Below, piece by piece: positions 51,898 to 62,074 of a DNA stretch of 64,000 nucleotides. The notes under the pieces are model-generated. The model was not told the DNA's origin. It did not search any database and saw only the letters and a list, made by a program, of their open reading frames with translations. Origin of the DNA: Enchytraeus crypticus (Eukaryota > Annelida > Clitellata > Enchytraeida > Enchytraeidae); the NCBI GenBank assembly GCA_905160935.1, contig CAJHZI010000186.1, positions 209,001 through 273,000 on the forward strand. Direction: 5' to 3'. The translations under genes and the position numbers were made by a program. Each line of letters starts with the position of its first letter. Position 1 is the stretch's first letter.

Positions 51898-52982
51898 GTC
51901 TGTCTTTATTTCAGTTGAAGGCTTTTAGTAGGCATTTCACGTTCGCATTTTCATGCATTTTAAGGTATTTGCATTTCACGATGACTAGAAACACCAATGA
52001 AGATATTTTATCCCAATTTTCGAAACTTTCTAGCTTGCCAAACAAAATTCCAGTAGCTGTAATCACGCTGCTAATGCAGTCAATCTCTAATAGCTAGATA
52101 CTCTAGCGATCAGCAAATTAATTAATGATGAATCACAAAATACGAAATCTGTTAATTATACATTCAATCATTACATTTAGAAATACTAACCTGACATACA
52201 AACATATGTAGGAGTATATCCTGTTATCAAGTAATAAGAATTTGCATTAATACCCTTATGTTTGAGACAAAATTGATAGAGTAACCTACTTTTTTTTACA
52301 ATTTTGCTATATTTTGAAAGCACTATAATTTTGCAAAATTACTATAGGTAAGATTTTATTTGTAATTATATTTATTATTTTATATTTATATTATAAGATT
52401 TTTATGAATATAGCTAAGATTGGCTAATTGGACAGAAGTTTACTATGCAAAAATCAACAAAACTATGTTCTGCTATTAAATTCTAATTGTTACTGCAATC
52501 AAAATGAGGCAAAGCTGTACAGGATAGAGCAGCTAAATGGGTACATGCAGAATTTAACTGAGGTACCTGTGACATATTTAGAATCTTCAGAATTACCATG
52601 TCCACCAGATAATCGTGAGGGTTGAAATGTCCACAACCTAACAAAAAATTAAAATACTGTTTCATTTTTCTGATTACAGAAGCATAGGTTTACAACTAAA
52701 CACTGCTATCAAGTAATAAATAAGTCTAAATAACCAACACACATATTATAGTGAATAGTCTTTTATGATGATGTCAAGAAAGTTAGGAGCACATGATTAA
52801 AGTTAGGTAGTTTAGGTAGTGGCTTGTCCATGTTATCAGTACTTTGCATGTCCAGAGATTCTACTCTTTGATGAGCTCGACTGAGAACTGATCCCATGAC
52901 CTCCAGAACACTATTTAAAACTTCATGACATTACCTGAAGTTCTACACACTGAGCATTATACATTCTAAATATATACATTCT

Positions 52983-53100
52983 ACAGACTGGGGCAAATAA
53001 AATCCCCTAGCGAAATCTAAATGATTTCGCCAAAAACTTAAAATATTTAAACAAAATGTTCGAAGAGTCTAAAGGAGGAATTTCTGCATATTATTATCTG
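52983..53100. mobile_element. Tc1/mariner-like MITE, left-end fragment
   Basis: CAGACTGGGGCAAATAAAAT, CCCCTAGCGAAATCTAAATG and GGAGGAATTTCTGCATAT match the 50.68-kb element. The rest is missing. It lies just beyond the last recognised exon of the RRM-Tudor gene. Confidence 0.8.
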
Positions 53101-53206
53101 CTAACTGCAAGCTAGTTGCTCCAGTAATAAATGTATCTGAAGTCGACCTTAGATGATGAAAGGGATAATAAGTGATTGATATTAGCATCAAGTAAGGCTG
53201 ATTTAC

Positions 53207-55243
53207 TTGTCTTTAGATGCAGTGGTACAGCTGCAGGAGGCTGGGCCCAGAAGCGGTCGGGTAGCTCATAAAGTTGTGAACGTGGCAACACTGCAGTGTT
53301 ACCAAAGTCTACAAAGAAAACTGTTGCTTCGCTTGCAGTTGTAGACTCTATCCATACCCTACATATACACAATTAACACATCACTTAGTTATAACAGTCG
53401 CATATCAGTTAATTTGATCTGACAGTTATATTTCTGTAATTCTTACAAAAATGCAATCTATTTGCATCTCCACTGGAGATTACTCTGTTGTGATAAGTGC
53501 AATAATGCAAAGTTATGGAAAATAAGAATGTTAAAGTTCCATTAATGAAGAGATTGCGGAATGTATAACCTGTAGCATAGTATATTTCTGCAAAATAAAG
53601 AAAATTTTAAGTTGAATATGTTTTCTTTTCCTCATTCCCACTGAACTAAATGGGAATGAATAAATACAACGAGGGTAATTAGTAATCAATGACAAGCTCC
53701 AACATACAACATTTACAAAGTTATATCGAAAAGCAAATTCCCAATGTTGTGTCCGGGTTGTTTGAAGTATAGACCAACTGGTTACTGTACGTGTCGTAGA
53801 AAGCGACTAAAGCACTAAGATCCGAACCAACGTCATAAAAGGCATTTGGTAGGTGAAAGCATAGGTTCCAGATATAGCTACACAATTTTCTAAAACGAAT
53901 AGAAGAGATCTACTGGAGATTGATTGGTGATATGGTATGGGACAGAGAGGAGTGGCGACGGTCTATCCCGACCCTAGTTACACAAGGATTAAAGGGAAGA
54001 TGATGATAAATATGGGTAAAGTAAGGTTAACGTCAGTTTCCTCACTCGAAAGCGGTGTCAGTAACGGGCGAGCTCAGGATTTGAACCATGCACCTACTGA
54101 TCCGCGGTTGAGTATCTTACCGATCTTAGTGCCGAAGTCGGTATAGAAACTACAGATAGATATAGAAATAACAATTAAGAATAGTTCAACAATAACACAG
54201 AGTGAATAGTCTAACTCAGTAAAAAAAAAGGCAATTCTGAAAGTAAACCACGTGGCTAGTATACAGGTTATTATACATAATGCCTTAGGTCACATTTAAG
54301 ATAAGTATTGACAATTTCTGTATTCAGTAACCATTTTATAACTACAAGACTAATTAACTCTAGCCAAAACAAAAACTAAACACCAACTGATTCAATTTAT
54401 ATTAATTAGACACTACAATGTCTAGAGTTTATATCAATGTTTATTCAAAATTAAAGTCTGCAGCAAAAATTAAAGTCTGAGGTATTCACTACCAGCTTAC
54501 AGTAGATGATGATAATAATAAAGGTTTACTGTCCGTTGCCTCATACAAGGATGATGTCAGGGACGTAGATACAGAGGATCGTTCGCGAGCAAGACTCATA
54601 TCAGAGTAAATTTCTCATAATTATTTACTAATCTATTTGACTGACCTGCACCATTCTCCTTCATACTTAGCCATTGCCCTGCGTACATTCGATGTCAGCG
54701 GAACCTGCTTTAATTCAGAGCTAGGATATTTCTCCACTGTATTATGAAGAGATAAGATTTTCTGCAGGTTATTAGTCTGTTCAACACACAATCATTCTGA
54801 ACATCAATGGATCTTTCAAAAACTGTTGAATAGATTCGCCAATCATTCCATACAGTGTATACAAGATAAATTTCATTTAGGATCCGTTAAGAACCAATAT
54901 ATATCTGTACAGATATTATTTAATTTATCTGACGTGCAATATACAGCACGCGTAATATACAACACTATGCATCTAAAGTTAATGCAAAGCAATATTCAAA
55001 GTCAACCCCAATTGACCTCTAATATTATATATATATATATATATATAAGAGGAGTACCGGATTCCAGTTCCGGTTTGACCGAATTACGGCACTTTTTGCA
55101 AATCCGGTTTTCGGCAGATTTTGCCAAATCCGGCCGGGTTTGTTACCGGATTTGGCAATCGTATAAGACTTAATGATGACTGTTTGATTAAGCATACACT
55201 ATATAATACAGTTGATATCGTTATGGTGATGCTTTGATAGAGC

Positions 55244-55277
<34 letters not shown>

Positions 55278-55439
55278 GATATTGACAACTTAGTTAATGA
55301 TTCAGTGATTATTTGATTGAGGCAGTTAATGAGTTCATGAAGATGACTTAATGGAGCATATACTGATATCCTAATTAATTAATTACGTAAGAAGACGACT
55401 GATTGAGCATATAATAAGATGACTGATTGAGCATATGTA

Positions 55440-55485
<46 letters not shown>

Positions 55486-55625
55486 GAATATTGTATATAT
55501 TTTGTTAAACCACTTGAGAAAAATAAAATACATACAACGCAAACGTGCAACAAACAGAGGCAATAAAATACAAAGAAAACAACAGACATGCAACTCGAAA
55601 AAAAAATTATATATATATACATGTA

Positions 55626-55704
<79 letters not shown>

Positions 55705-58554
55705 CGCGACTTGGGCAACCAAAGCACATAGAGAACAAACAAAAAAGCAAATGTATAACAAACGAAGCAAAGAAAAAATACAAAGAAAACAGTACACTGC
55801 ATTTCGACACGTAAGCCAATGCAATAGGCACATAAATATCATCAGTATTTAAACCTCGCAGGTTACAATTAACAACTGCACACAACAGTACTTATAGCAG
55901 GATATGTTTTCTTTCATAAATGTTCAAAATTGAGGTTTACCTCTGTATTTATTTTAATTCTTAGCATTGGTTGTGAAAGAAACTGCCAGGTTGTCTAAGT
56001 CGCCCATGGACAGATTTGCACATATTAGCCTCAGCATTACATTCTCTTGACATATTCAAAGGCGCTAAAAAGGACATTACCTTTAATGCATATAAGTGCA
56101 AAACCGATTTGCACCCATTTGACAGCTGGCATTGTTTAATAGTAATTTTGTCGTAGGTATTGAATACTTTTTGAAAAGATTTAATCCACGGACTATTTAG
56201 ATCTATATCTACACTGGACATTTATAACTTAGCCTCTCCTAGTGCATATATATTTGACAGAGACTGAATAAATAAACCAAAATAAATTCATCCACACCTA
56301 ACCACTACCCCACTACGTTTAGGTCATCCACGAGATAAAATACATCTAAAATGTTCATGGTGTATATAAATTCTAACTCAAAGAATCGCGTGATCCACCA
56401 ATATTTCCAAAAGAGTGGCTTGAAAGAACAAACACATCCGAGTGATATTCACAGACTGATCGAAGAGAGGAAAACCACACCTGACCCCCTGGATCAACAT
56501 CGGGCATCGCCAGTGACAAAATTACTCTATTGTAACAAGAGGTAATAAAATATTTATATTACTACCAGCAGGTCTACTTACAAACTTTTGAGAAGCAACT
56601 TGAGCCCAGAAGTAGGTTGGATGAGTTCCTTCCACATGCACCACGGCAGCAGTTACAGCATCATAACTGTCAGAGACATCGATGGCAGTCAGCGGTTTAG
56701 AGCTAGGGTAAGTGTCTGCGAACACCGCTAAACGATACTTGTTCGTCATCGTTAGTGGAATACCGTGCCCTGTGCACTCAGTTGACCCGGACTGAGCCAC
56801 TGGCGTAGCAGCAGGTGACGCAAACTGAGCAGTGGTCATGTTGAAACTGTTACCGCTCAGTTCTGCAGAATTTCCATCGATTGAATAGCTTGAAAAAGAA
56901 TGTGCTACGCTTGAAGCAGAGGGGTATTTCCCAAAGGCACCGCTATCCACAACGTTCCTCCTATCCTGTTCTCGATGATCCGAGGTCCCTCCGATGAAAT
57001 TTGTCACGGAATACGCCAAACTTATTTCACAACTACCAGAGTTGCTTGAGAAGCCACCTTTGCCATCCTTACCCACTGCAGCCCCATTACTCCTCACATA
57101 GGTCGCTGAGGGCAGCTCTATCTCGCACACAGCACTGGATAAACTGTAGTCATGATTTGAGGGAGGAGGAGAGGCAGCAGAATTATTCGACAAAAAGTTT
57201 GGCTGCAAGGGAGATGAGAAATGATTACTCGAAAGACGATTTTCCACAACCGAAGAATGCGAATGGCTCTGAAATTGCTGAGAATCCGAATAGCCAGCAT
57301 TATCGGGTAATCTATTAAGTGATTCATTAACTGCAGAGCTATTACAGTACAATTTAGTGTTCTGTAATTGACTATCGGCAGCGTTGTTATAATTAATATA
57401 ACCCGGATTTGTATGCTGTGGTTGATTCCCTGCAGCATTATTATAGCCTGGTTTTGTATGCTGTGATTGATTCCCAGTGGCATTATTAAAACCTGGTTTT
57501 GCAGGATGTGATTGGTTCCCAGCGGCATTATTATAATCTGGTTTTGCATGATGTGTTTGGTTCCCAGCGGCACTATTATAACCTGGTTTTGCATGCTGTG
57601 ATTGGTAACTGGAAGAGTTAAAATAACCAGGTTTGTTATTCTGTGAATAATTACCTATCGCATTATTACAACCAGAGTTTGTATTCTGGATAGGATTTTC
57701 TGAATTGCTGTTATAGTCAGGTTTGTTATTCTGAGCAGTGGACTCACTGTCGACGACCACTTTACGTAGCAAATCTGGAAAATAACAACATTTGAAAATG
57801 AAAGTATCTTGCAGAATCTCTCTAAATCCTCAAAAATAACATTAAAAAGAATAAAACAGTTCTCTCTCTCTCCCTCAGAAGAGAAGGAGTATTGGGTAAA
57901 CTTAACCAAATTACAATAACTCAGTTTATATACAACACCCATCAAATATACATGTATCTAGAAATATAATGTACATCTAGAATTCAGACTATATCATAAT
58001 CTACAAGTAGCAATTGTTAATAGAGATATTTATTAAAGTTTCAATTGACAATACAAGATCAAATATATAGAAAAAATGCAATGTAATATCGTTAATATGT
58101 TTGAATACAGCGCCTCAACGAACCTTTAGACAGGCAGATAGTAATCTTCTCACTCTTATCATTAGTAAACTCTGTCGATGTATCACTAACTCTCAATCCC
58201 CCTGATTTACCCCGTCCACCATTACGATCAATCCCGCACTCTACCCCCTCCAGCCTCCGACTGCTCATCGGAGGAATCCCTCCACTTCGGTAGTCTCCCA
58301 CATCATCCAGCTGAGCCTTGTCCATCCACTGGTTCTTCTCACCTCGCGCCCCACTGCTTCTGTAATCTTCCACATCAGCACCACCGTTCAGTCTTCCTTG
58401 CCCATGCAACACTCTCGCCAAGTACTCTTCCACATAGCCCTTACTCTTTTGAGCGATTTCAACTTTGAGGTGCTGACCAAAAAGAGTACAACCGTGGTAC
58501 TGATTGACGACACTCAAAGCTCCTTCCACGGTCCCAAACAAAGCAAAAAATATC
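53207..58554 (-). CDS. RRM-Tudor domain protein, partial (4 exons)
   Basis: Minus-strand exons 58124-58554, 56582-57774, 54646-54776 and 53207-53358 join in phase. The first opens inside an RRM at its RNP1 strand ([16 protein letters not shown], then [17 protein letters not shown]). A charged Gly/Arg-rich stretch follows, then a Gln/Asn-rich region with six or seven 15-residue repeats such as [15 protein letters not shown], and a Tudor domain: [60 protein letters not shown] and [20 protein letters not shown], where F-VDFGN is the Tudor core. The RRM-then-Tudor order is that of TDRD10-like proteins; Tudor domains of this kind bind methyl-arginine tails in germ-granule and piRNA factors. The 5' half of the RRM is not found in the 5.4 kb to the right, where a virus-like element sits. 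The last donor may be skipped, giving a stop at 53112. Confidence 0.82.
53744..54008 (+). repeat. GAT-tailed repeat, copy 4
   Basis: TGTTGTGTCCGGGTTGTTTG, GTGTCGTAGAAAGCGACTAA, GGGACAGAGAGGAGTGGCGA and TTAAAGGGAAGATGATGAT. Best-preserved copy; antisense in an RRM-Tudor intron. Confidence 0.8.
54010..54150 (-). repeat. tRNA-derived SINE copy
   Basis: GTTAACGTCAGTTTCCTCAC, GAAAGCGGTGTCAGTAACGG and inverted B box GATTTGAACCATG, abutting the GAT tail of the preceding repeat. Confidence 0.75.
55026..55046. repeat. (TA)n tract
   Basis: Short TA run in an RRM-Tudor intron. Confidence 0.8.
55047..55165. repeat. CCGG-rich foldback
   Basis: TTGCCAAATCCGG (55121-55133) and CCGGATTTGGCAA (55146-55158) form a perfect 13-bp inverted repeat with a 12-base spacer. 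More CCGGTTT/CCGGATT motifs lie just upstream. The style recalls the CCGAACC array at 0.5 kb, but the sequence differs. Confidence 0.65.
55166..55437. repeat. Degenerate GACTGATTGAGCATATA repeats with (AAT)n
   Basis: Six or so copies of a GATGACTGATTGAGCATAT-like unit, worn and unevenly spaced, with (AAT)n at 55246-55276. Confidence 0.6.
55438..55482. repeat. (TA)n tract
   Basis: TA dinucleotide run. Confidence 0.85.
55607..55702. repeat. (TA)n tract with (TG)n insert
   Basis: Long TA run with a short GTGTGTGT part near 55625. Long Tyr/Ile frames on both strands are artefacts. On either side is a similar block (ACAAAGAAAACA, GTATAACAAACG-like), hinting at a local duplication around the tract. 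Confidence 0.85.
57360..57720 (-). repeat. Coding minisatellite, 45-bp unit, in the RRM-Tudor exon
   Basis: Six or seven 45-bp units encode the 15-residue consensus [15 protein letters not shown]. The units keep the frame and vary mainly in a few codons, so the number of copies probably differs between alleles. Confidence 0.88.
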
Positions 58555-59528
58555 CTGCAACATCAAACAATAATTAAAATCAATATTCCGTGATTGCTAC
58601 TATGGCATGACTCTACAGATAGCAGGGATCACTCCAATGCTTCAAACCGAAGAAAAAGTATTTAAAATATATCCTCATTTATTAGTCCATTGATAAAAAT
58701 AGATCTATCAAAGCATAAACTTCACTAACTACTACTTTTTTTATCTATGCTTCTACATATGAATACAATATATAATTTTGCAGTACGAAATCATTTACCA
58801 CCTTATCTCAAATCACATGACATAATTGTGGGGCACCCAGGGTGTCGACTGGCAGTGAGACTCTAGACGTGTGGAGCTTATCTTGGCCTACTCTAACTAT
58901 TATCTACTAAAATTATTAACATTATTTATTATTATTAACTATTATCTATTCTAACGGTTTAAACATGTAGTATTAAAAGTGATAGATATATATAGTTGAT
59001 CATTTCACTAAAATGAGTGTTTACTTTTTTTACTCCCATCTCCAGCAAAGTCATCTTTATGATGCACAGTTTTCTTGCGTCTATTCTACATTGCGCCAGA
59101 GGGAGCATATCACATATCCAAGTGGCTAAGTCAACTACTCGCTTTCATGAAATCAGACACATCATATATGGAATAAGTAGTAGGAATTTAGGGGGGTTCA
59201 GACAAAATCGCAGTTTTAAGGCAAATTTATACATCACCATGTTTATTTAAAGACAAATAGCCTTTTCTGCCTTGAGCATAACTTGAATATTTACATGTAT
59301 ATGAACTTTAAAAAAATAGCTGCAGCACTCGAGGTATTGTGCAGCTGAAAGTTTAATAATTAAACTGATGGAAAAACCCCAGTCACAAATTATCTAACCG
59401 ACGGCCGCTCAACTGCTCTAAATAACATTACATGTATGTAAAGCGAAAGTAAAAGCCTACATATATTCCTATATACAAAAAGCTGATACAGTTTTAATGG
59501 TATATTTACTATTAAAACTTTTAATCAA
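58555..59528. other. Between RRM-Tudor exon and the virus-like block
   Basis: I looked here for the missing first half of the RRM and saw none. The left edge of the virus-like element must lie in this stretch or just inside it; no terminal repeat or target duplication was recognised. CTGCACAATACCTCGAGTGC (rev.) near 59320-59350 forms a small inverted repeat. Confidence 0.4.
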
Positions 59529-59936
59529 TCAAATGATTGTAACTCTAAAACACCCATCAACTATCTTTCCATCGTTTTTAGCATAATACGTAGTATGATG
59601 GTTTGTTTTTTTACCAGCTTCATACATAGATTTGTAAAGTGTAACTTCGCCGGTTTCTGTATTTTCCAATCTTACACGTTTTGGCTTAGTTCTTATAGTG
59701 CTTAAGCGCTCAAATTTCGGGTCTATCACTTTGTTTGGGTCTACCTCTTTTGGTGGATATATTCTTGGTCTTCCTATTTTTCTTTTAGTCTCCGCTTCTT
59801 CCTTTGGTGGGTCCATTTTTAATAGTCCATTTTCAAACGCTAAAAATAACAATTCCGGTTTTCCTGATTTTTCAGGCTGTTTAATTCCAGCATTGATCAA
59901 CATTTGCTTCAACTGTTTCACCGTTAGAGTTTCCAT
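59529..59936 (-). CDS. SAP-like / AT-hook-like protein of the virus-like element
   Basis: 135 residues from the Met in METLTVKQLKQMLINAGI; an ATG seven codons upstream is also possible. Residues 1-35 have the SAP-motif pattern (two helices, L..L...GI......K.ELL), a DNA-binding fold. KRKIGRPRIYPPKE has the GRP core of an AT hook. The C-terminus, from ENTETGEVTLYKSMYEAGK to YYAKNDGKIVDG, resembles the NUMOD-type repeat found beside viral nucleases. It probably binds DNA in replication, packaging or transcription. It is transcribed away from the next gene across a 290-bp spacer. Confidence 0.6.
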   Translation of the reverse strand: METLTVKQLKQMLINAGIKQPEKSGKPELLFLAFENGLLKMDPPKEEAETKRKIGRPRIYPPKEVDPNKVIDPKFERLSTIRTKPKRVRLENTETGEVTLYKSMYEAGKKTNHHTTYYAKNDGKIVDGCFRVTII

Positions 59937-60227
59937 TTTATATATGTAGAAAACCAAAATTAATATTTTATTTTAAAGTTGTATACTTTAATTTAATTAT
60001 GTTTGCAAGTTCATGGAATGAGTATCTCCACGTATCATCGCTGAACTTTCAGCAGCTGCTGTTCATTGCTAATACGTGTTGCTTACAGCGTGCAGTCTCC
60101 TATCCAGGTTGCAGCAGTCGCCCGCAGTCTCTGCTGCCTTATAAAAAAGATCATATCCTACTAATGTGTAACATGTTACGTGTAACGCAAGTAGGTCAGT
60201 ATACATGTACATTACGATACAGTGAAG

Positions 60228-60923
60228 ATGGCTAGATTTAGGAGTACTACAGAACAAAATGATTTTCTAATGGATACTCAAGAGCTACATCGTTTTATGA
60301 TGGAATCAATACTAGTGGAAAAACGAGACTCGGTTTTGACTAAAGGAAACAGTTATATGAGAAAGTGGAGAAAGATCTTTGACGTAAGTACAGAATCTGA
60401 TATTGATATAGAACATATGGCTAAGAACGAGCGAGAGAGAATATGTAAGTGTTATGAAGAGCTCAAAGAAAGTTTGGTTACTGCAAAAGGAGTAGGGACT
60501 AATAAAAAATATGTTCCGCCAAGCAACGTGGAAGATTGTTTGATCATGATCAAATCGCTAAAGAGAGAGGAAAGAGGTAAGCTTGCAGACACTAGGTTAA
60601 TCCAATTTGAAATTGGATTAATGCTATACAATCTGAAAGTTTACATAAAGATAAAGAAAATGTTCAAATTGATGGCTAAAAGGGTAGGATATTCAGTGTC
60701 CTACGCCTACAAATTGATTAAACTGCATAACATATGTGTGACGTTTCCATCGATGAAGCATACAACAATTCCACAGCAAAACCTCTTAGATAACTATGAA
60801 GATATGCTGGAATTTATTGAAGGAGACATCGATATATGGGCACCTGCACCTAATCTTTCAACGCCGGTTTTGGGTCCTACATCATCAACATCATCAGGAA
60901 CATCATTTCTTTGTTGTATCTAA
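60228..60923 (+). CDS. Unknown protein of the virus-like element (231 aa)
   Basis: The start is the ATG of MARFRSTTEQNDFLMDTQEL; two codons upstream the frame is open only with GTG. The protein is basic and helical, with no signal or membrane segment. RVGYSVSYAYKLIKLHNICV near residues 150-170 looks like a helix-turn-helix (a conserved SxSYxYKLIKL), preceded by ERGKLADTRLIQFEIGLMLY. The C-terminus is Pro/Thr/Ser-rich and ends in Cys-Cys-Ile. Not recognised; a DNA-binding role is a guess from the helix pattern. It is followed by a 692-bp non-coding spacer. Confidence 0.6.
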   Translation: MARFRSTTEQNDFLMDTQELHRFMMESILVEKRDSVLTKGNSYMRKWRKIFDVSTESDIDIEHMAKNERERICKCYEELKESLVTAKGVGTNKKYVPPSNVEDCLIMIKSLKREERGKLADTRLIQFEIGLMLYNLKVYIKIKKMFKLMAKRVGYSVSYAYKLIKLHNICVTFPSMKHTTIPQQNLLDNYEDMLEFIEGDIDIWAPAPNLSTPVLGPTSSTSSGTSFLCCI

Positions 60924-60971
60924 TTTTTAAAGTCCTCTAACAGCGAAAAAGAGGCAGTTAATCTATTTTCT

Positions 60972-61007
60972 GGTTACCTGTTCATTTTATATTAGGTAAC
61001 AGTTAAT
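60972..61007. terminator. Small inverted repeat after the 231-residue gene
   Basis: GGTTACCTG and its partner AGGTAAC are inverted across about 16 bases. Could mark the transcript end or be chance. Confidence 0.25.
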
Positions 61008-61119
61008 ATATTGGCTGCTTCATAAAGGTACTACAATTCTGAATTATGGAAAATATAGACTACTGCACCATATGAATATAGGAATTATACATGCGTAGGT
61101 TTTACTTTCGGTTTACAGT

Positions 61120-61138
61120 GACGGCTGCAGCAGCCGTC
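61120..61138. repeat. Palindrome GACGGCTGC-A-GCAGCCGTC
   Basis: Nine-base arms around one base, perfect. The same GACGGCTGC and GCAGCCGTC form the outer ends of the longer inverted repeat 45 bases downstream. Confidence 0.85.
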
Positions 61139-61183
61139 GGTCCAGCAGTTGGTTTTAGCAGTTCAATTATTAAACATCCAGCT

Positions 61184-61235
61184 GACGGCTGCTTAAGCTA
61201 AGTCTCCTCCACGAGACTTAGCTTAAGCAGCCGTC
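61184..61235. repeat. Perfect 23-bp inverted repeat with 6-nt loop
   Basis: Arms 61184-61206 and 61213-61235 are exact reverse complements (GACGGCTGCTTAAGCTAAGT onward); the loop is CTCCAC. Related direct copies (61151-61183 and 61261-61296, sharing a GGTTT..AGC.GTTCA.TTATTA core) flank it. Its place, in the longest spacer of the virus-like block, suggests an origin, a packaging or resolution site, or a junction of element ends. Confidence 0.85.
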
Positions 61236-61615
61236 GATCTAGCTGTGATTTTAACTTTAGTGGTTTCCAGCGGTTCAGTTATTATAAAGCTCCAGCTGCA
61301 GAGCTTGTAGGTTACAGCAGTCTTTTTAGAGGAGACTAGAAAACAAAATGAGCTGCAACTGCGTGACACTGAGTCGGCTGTCAGTAATTATGCGAAACCC
61401 TATATAAGGTTCATAACATGACGGGCATCACGTGTCAAATGAAATTTAAAAAGTGAGTGAATGACTCCATATTGAAATTTTGTATAATGAAATCAATAGA
61501 ATAATCCGAATCTTAAATCAGATCTTGTTAAAATAAATAAAGTCCGTAAAGGACGGGCAGCTTATATCGTTATATGTTTGTAGCCTTAATAAAAATTAGT
61601 TATGTATAATAAAAA

Positions 61616-61933
61616 ATGGCAGACATAGTAGATGGTACTTTGCTTTCGAGTAAAGTGAAAGCGTTTTTAACTAGAAAACTTGAAGAGAGGCAAGCCGTTG
61701 TTTACAAGCTAAAACGAAAGCGAAAAATTATAAAAACACTTTCCTACACTACCGCGACAGCTTCGATAGTAATTTCCGCAGTGCTAGCTGCAACTGCTAC
61801 AGCTGTTGTAATCCTACCTGTTGTTGCAATAGTGTTATCCACTGCAAGCGGTATCTTGACAGCCTTCGCCAATAAATTTAATTTTCAAGCTAAAAGTAAT
61901 AAATTAAATGCAGAAATTGAAAAACTAAAATAA
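61616..61933 (+). CDS. Small two-helix membrane protein of the virus-like element
   Basis: 105 residues. A basic, coiled N-terminus (FLTRKLEERQAVVYKLKRKR) precedes two hydrophobic helices (TATASIVISAVLAATATAVV, then VVAIVLSTASGILTAF) separated by Leu-Pro, and a short coiled tail ends NKLNAEIEKLK. The topology is two membrane passes with both ends on one side, as in small SLATT-like or viral minor membrane proteins. It may be a virion membrane or holin-like component; the family is not known. ATG is preceded by AATAAAAA. Confidence 0.65.
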   Translation: MADIVDGTLLSSKVKAFLTRKLEERQAVVYKLKRKRKIIKTLSYTTATASIVISAVLAATATAVVILPVVAIVLSTASGILTAFANKFNFQAKSNKLNAEIEKLK

Positions 61934-62074
61934 ACTTAATGAAAGATTTGATTTTGTTGTCAGTTGCAACGAAAATCTTACCGAGACAGCCTAAAATCAG
62001 ATTATTTCTGAATTCGCATAAAATTTGTTAATACATTTATTAACGAATTTAAATATCGCAATGAACGGTTACAC

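Noticed and set aside
51840-52097. 85-codon plus-strand frame
   Set aside because: Leu/Ser-rich with no domain, partly opposite another weak frame; chance in AT-rich DNA.
57001-57594. Frames opposite and alongside the RRM-Tudor exon
   Set aside because: Shadows of the repeat-bearing exon in other frames, with no recognisable domain.
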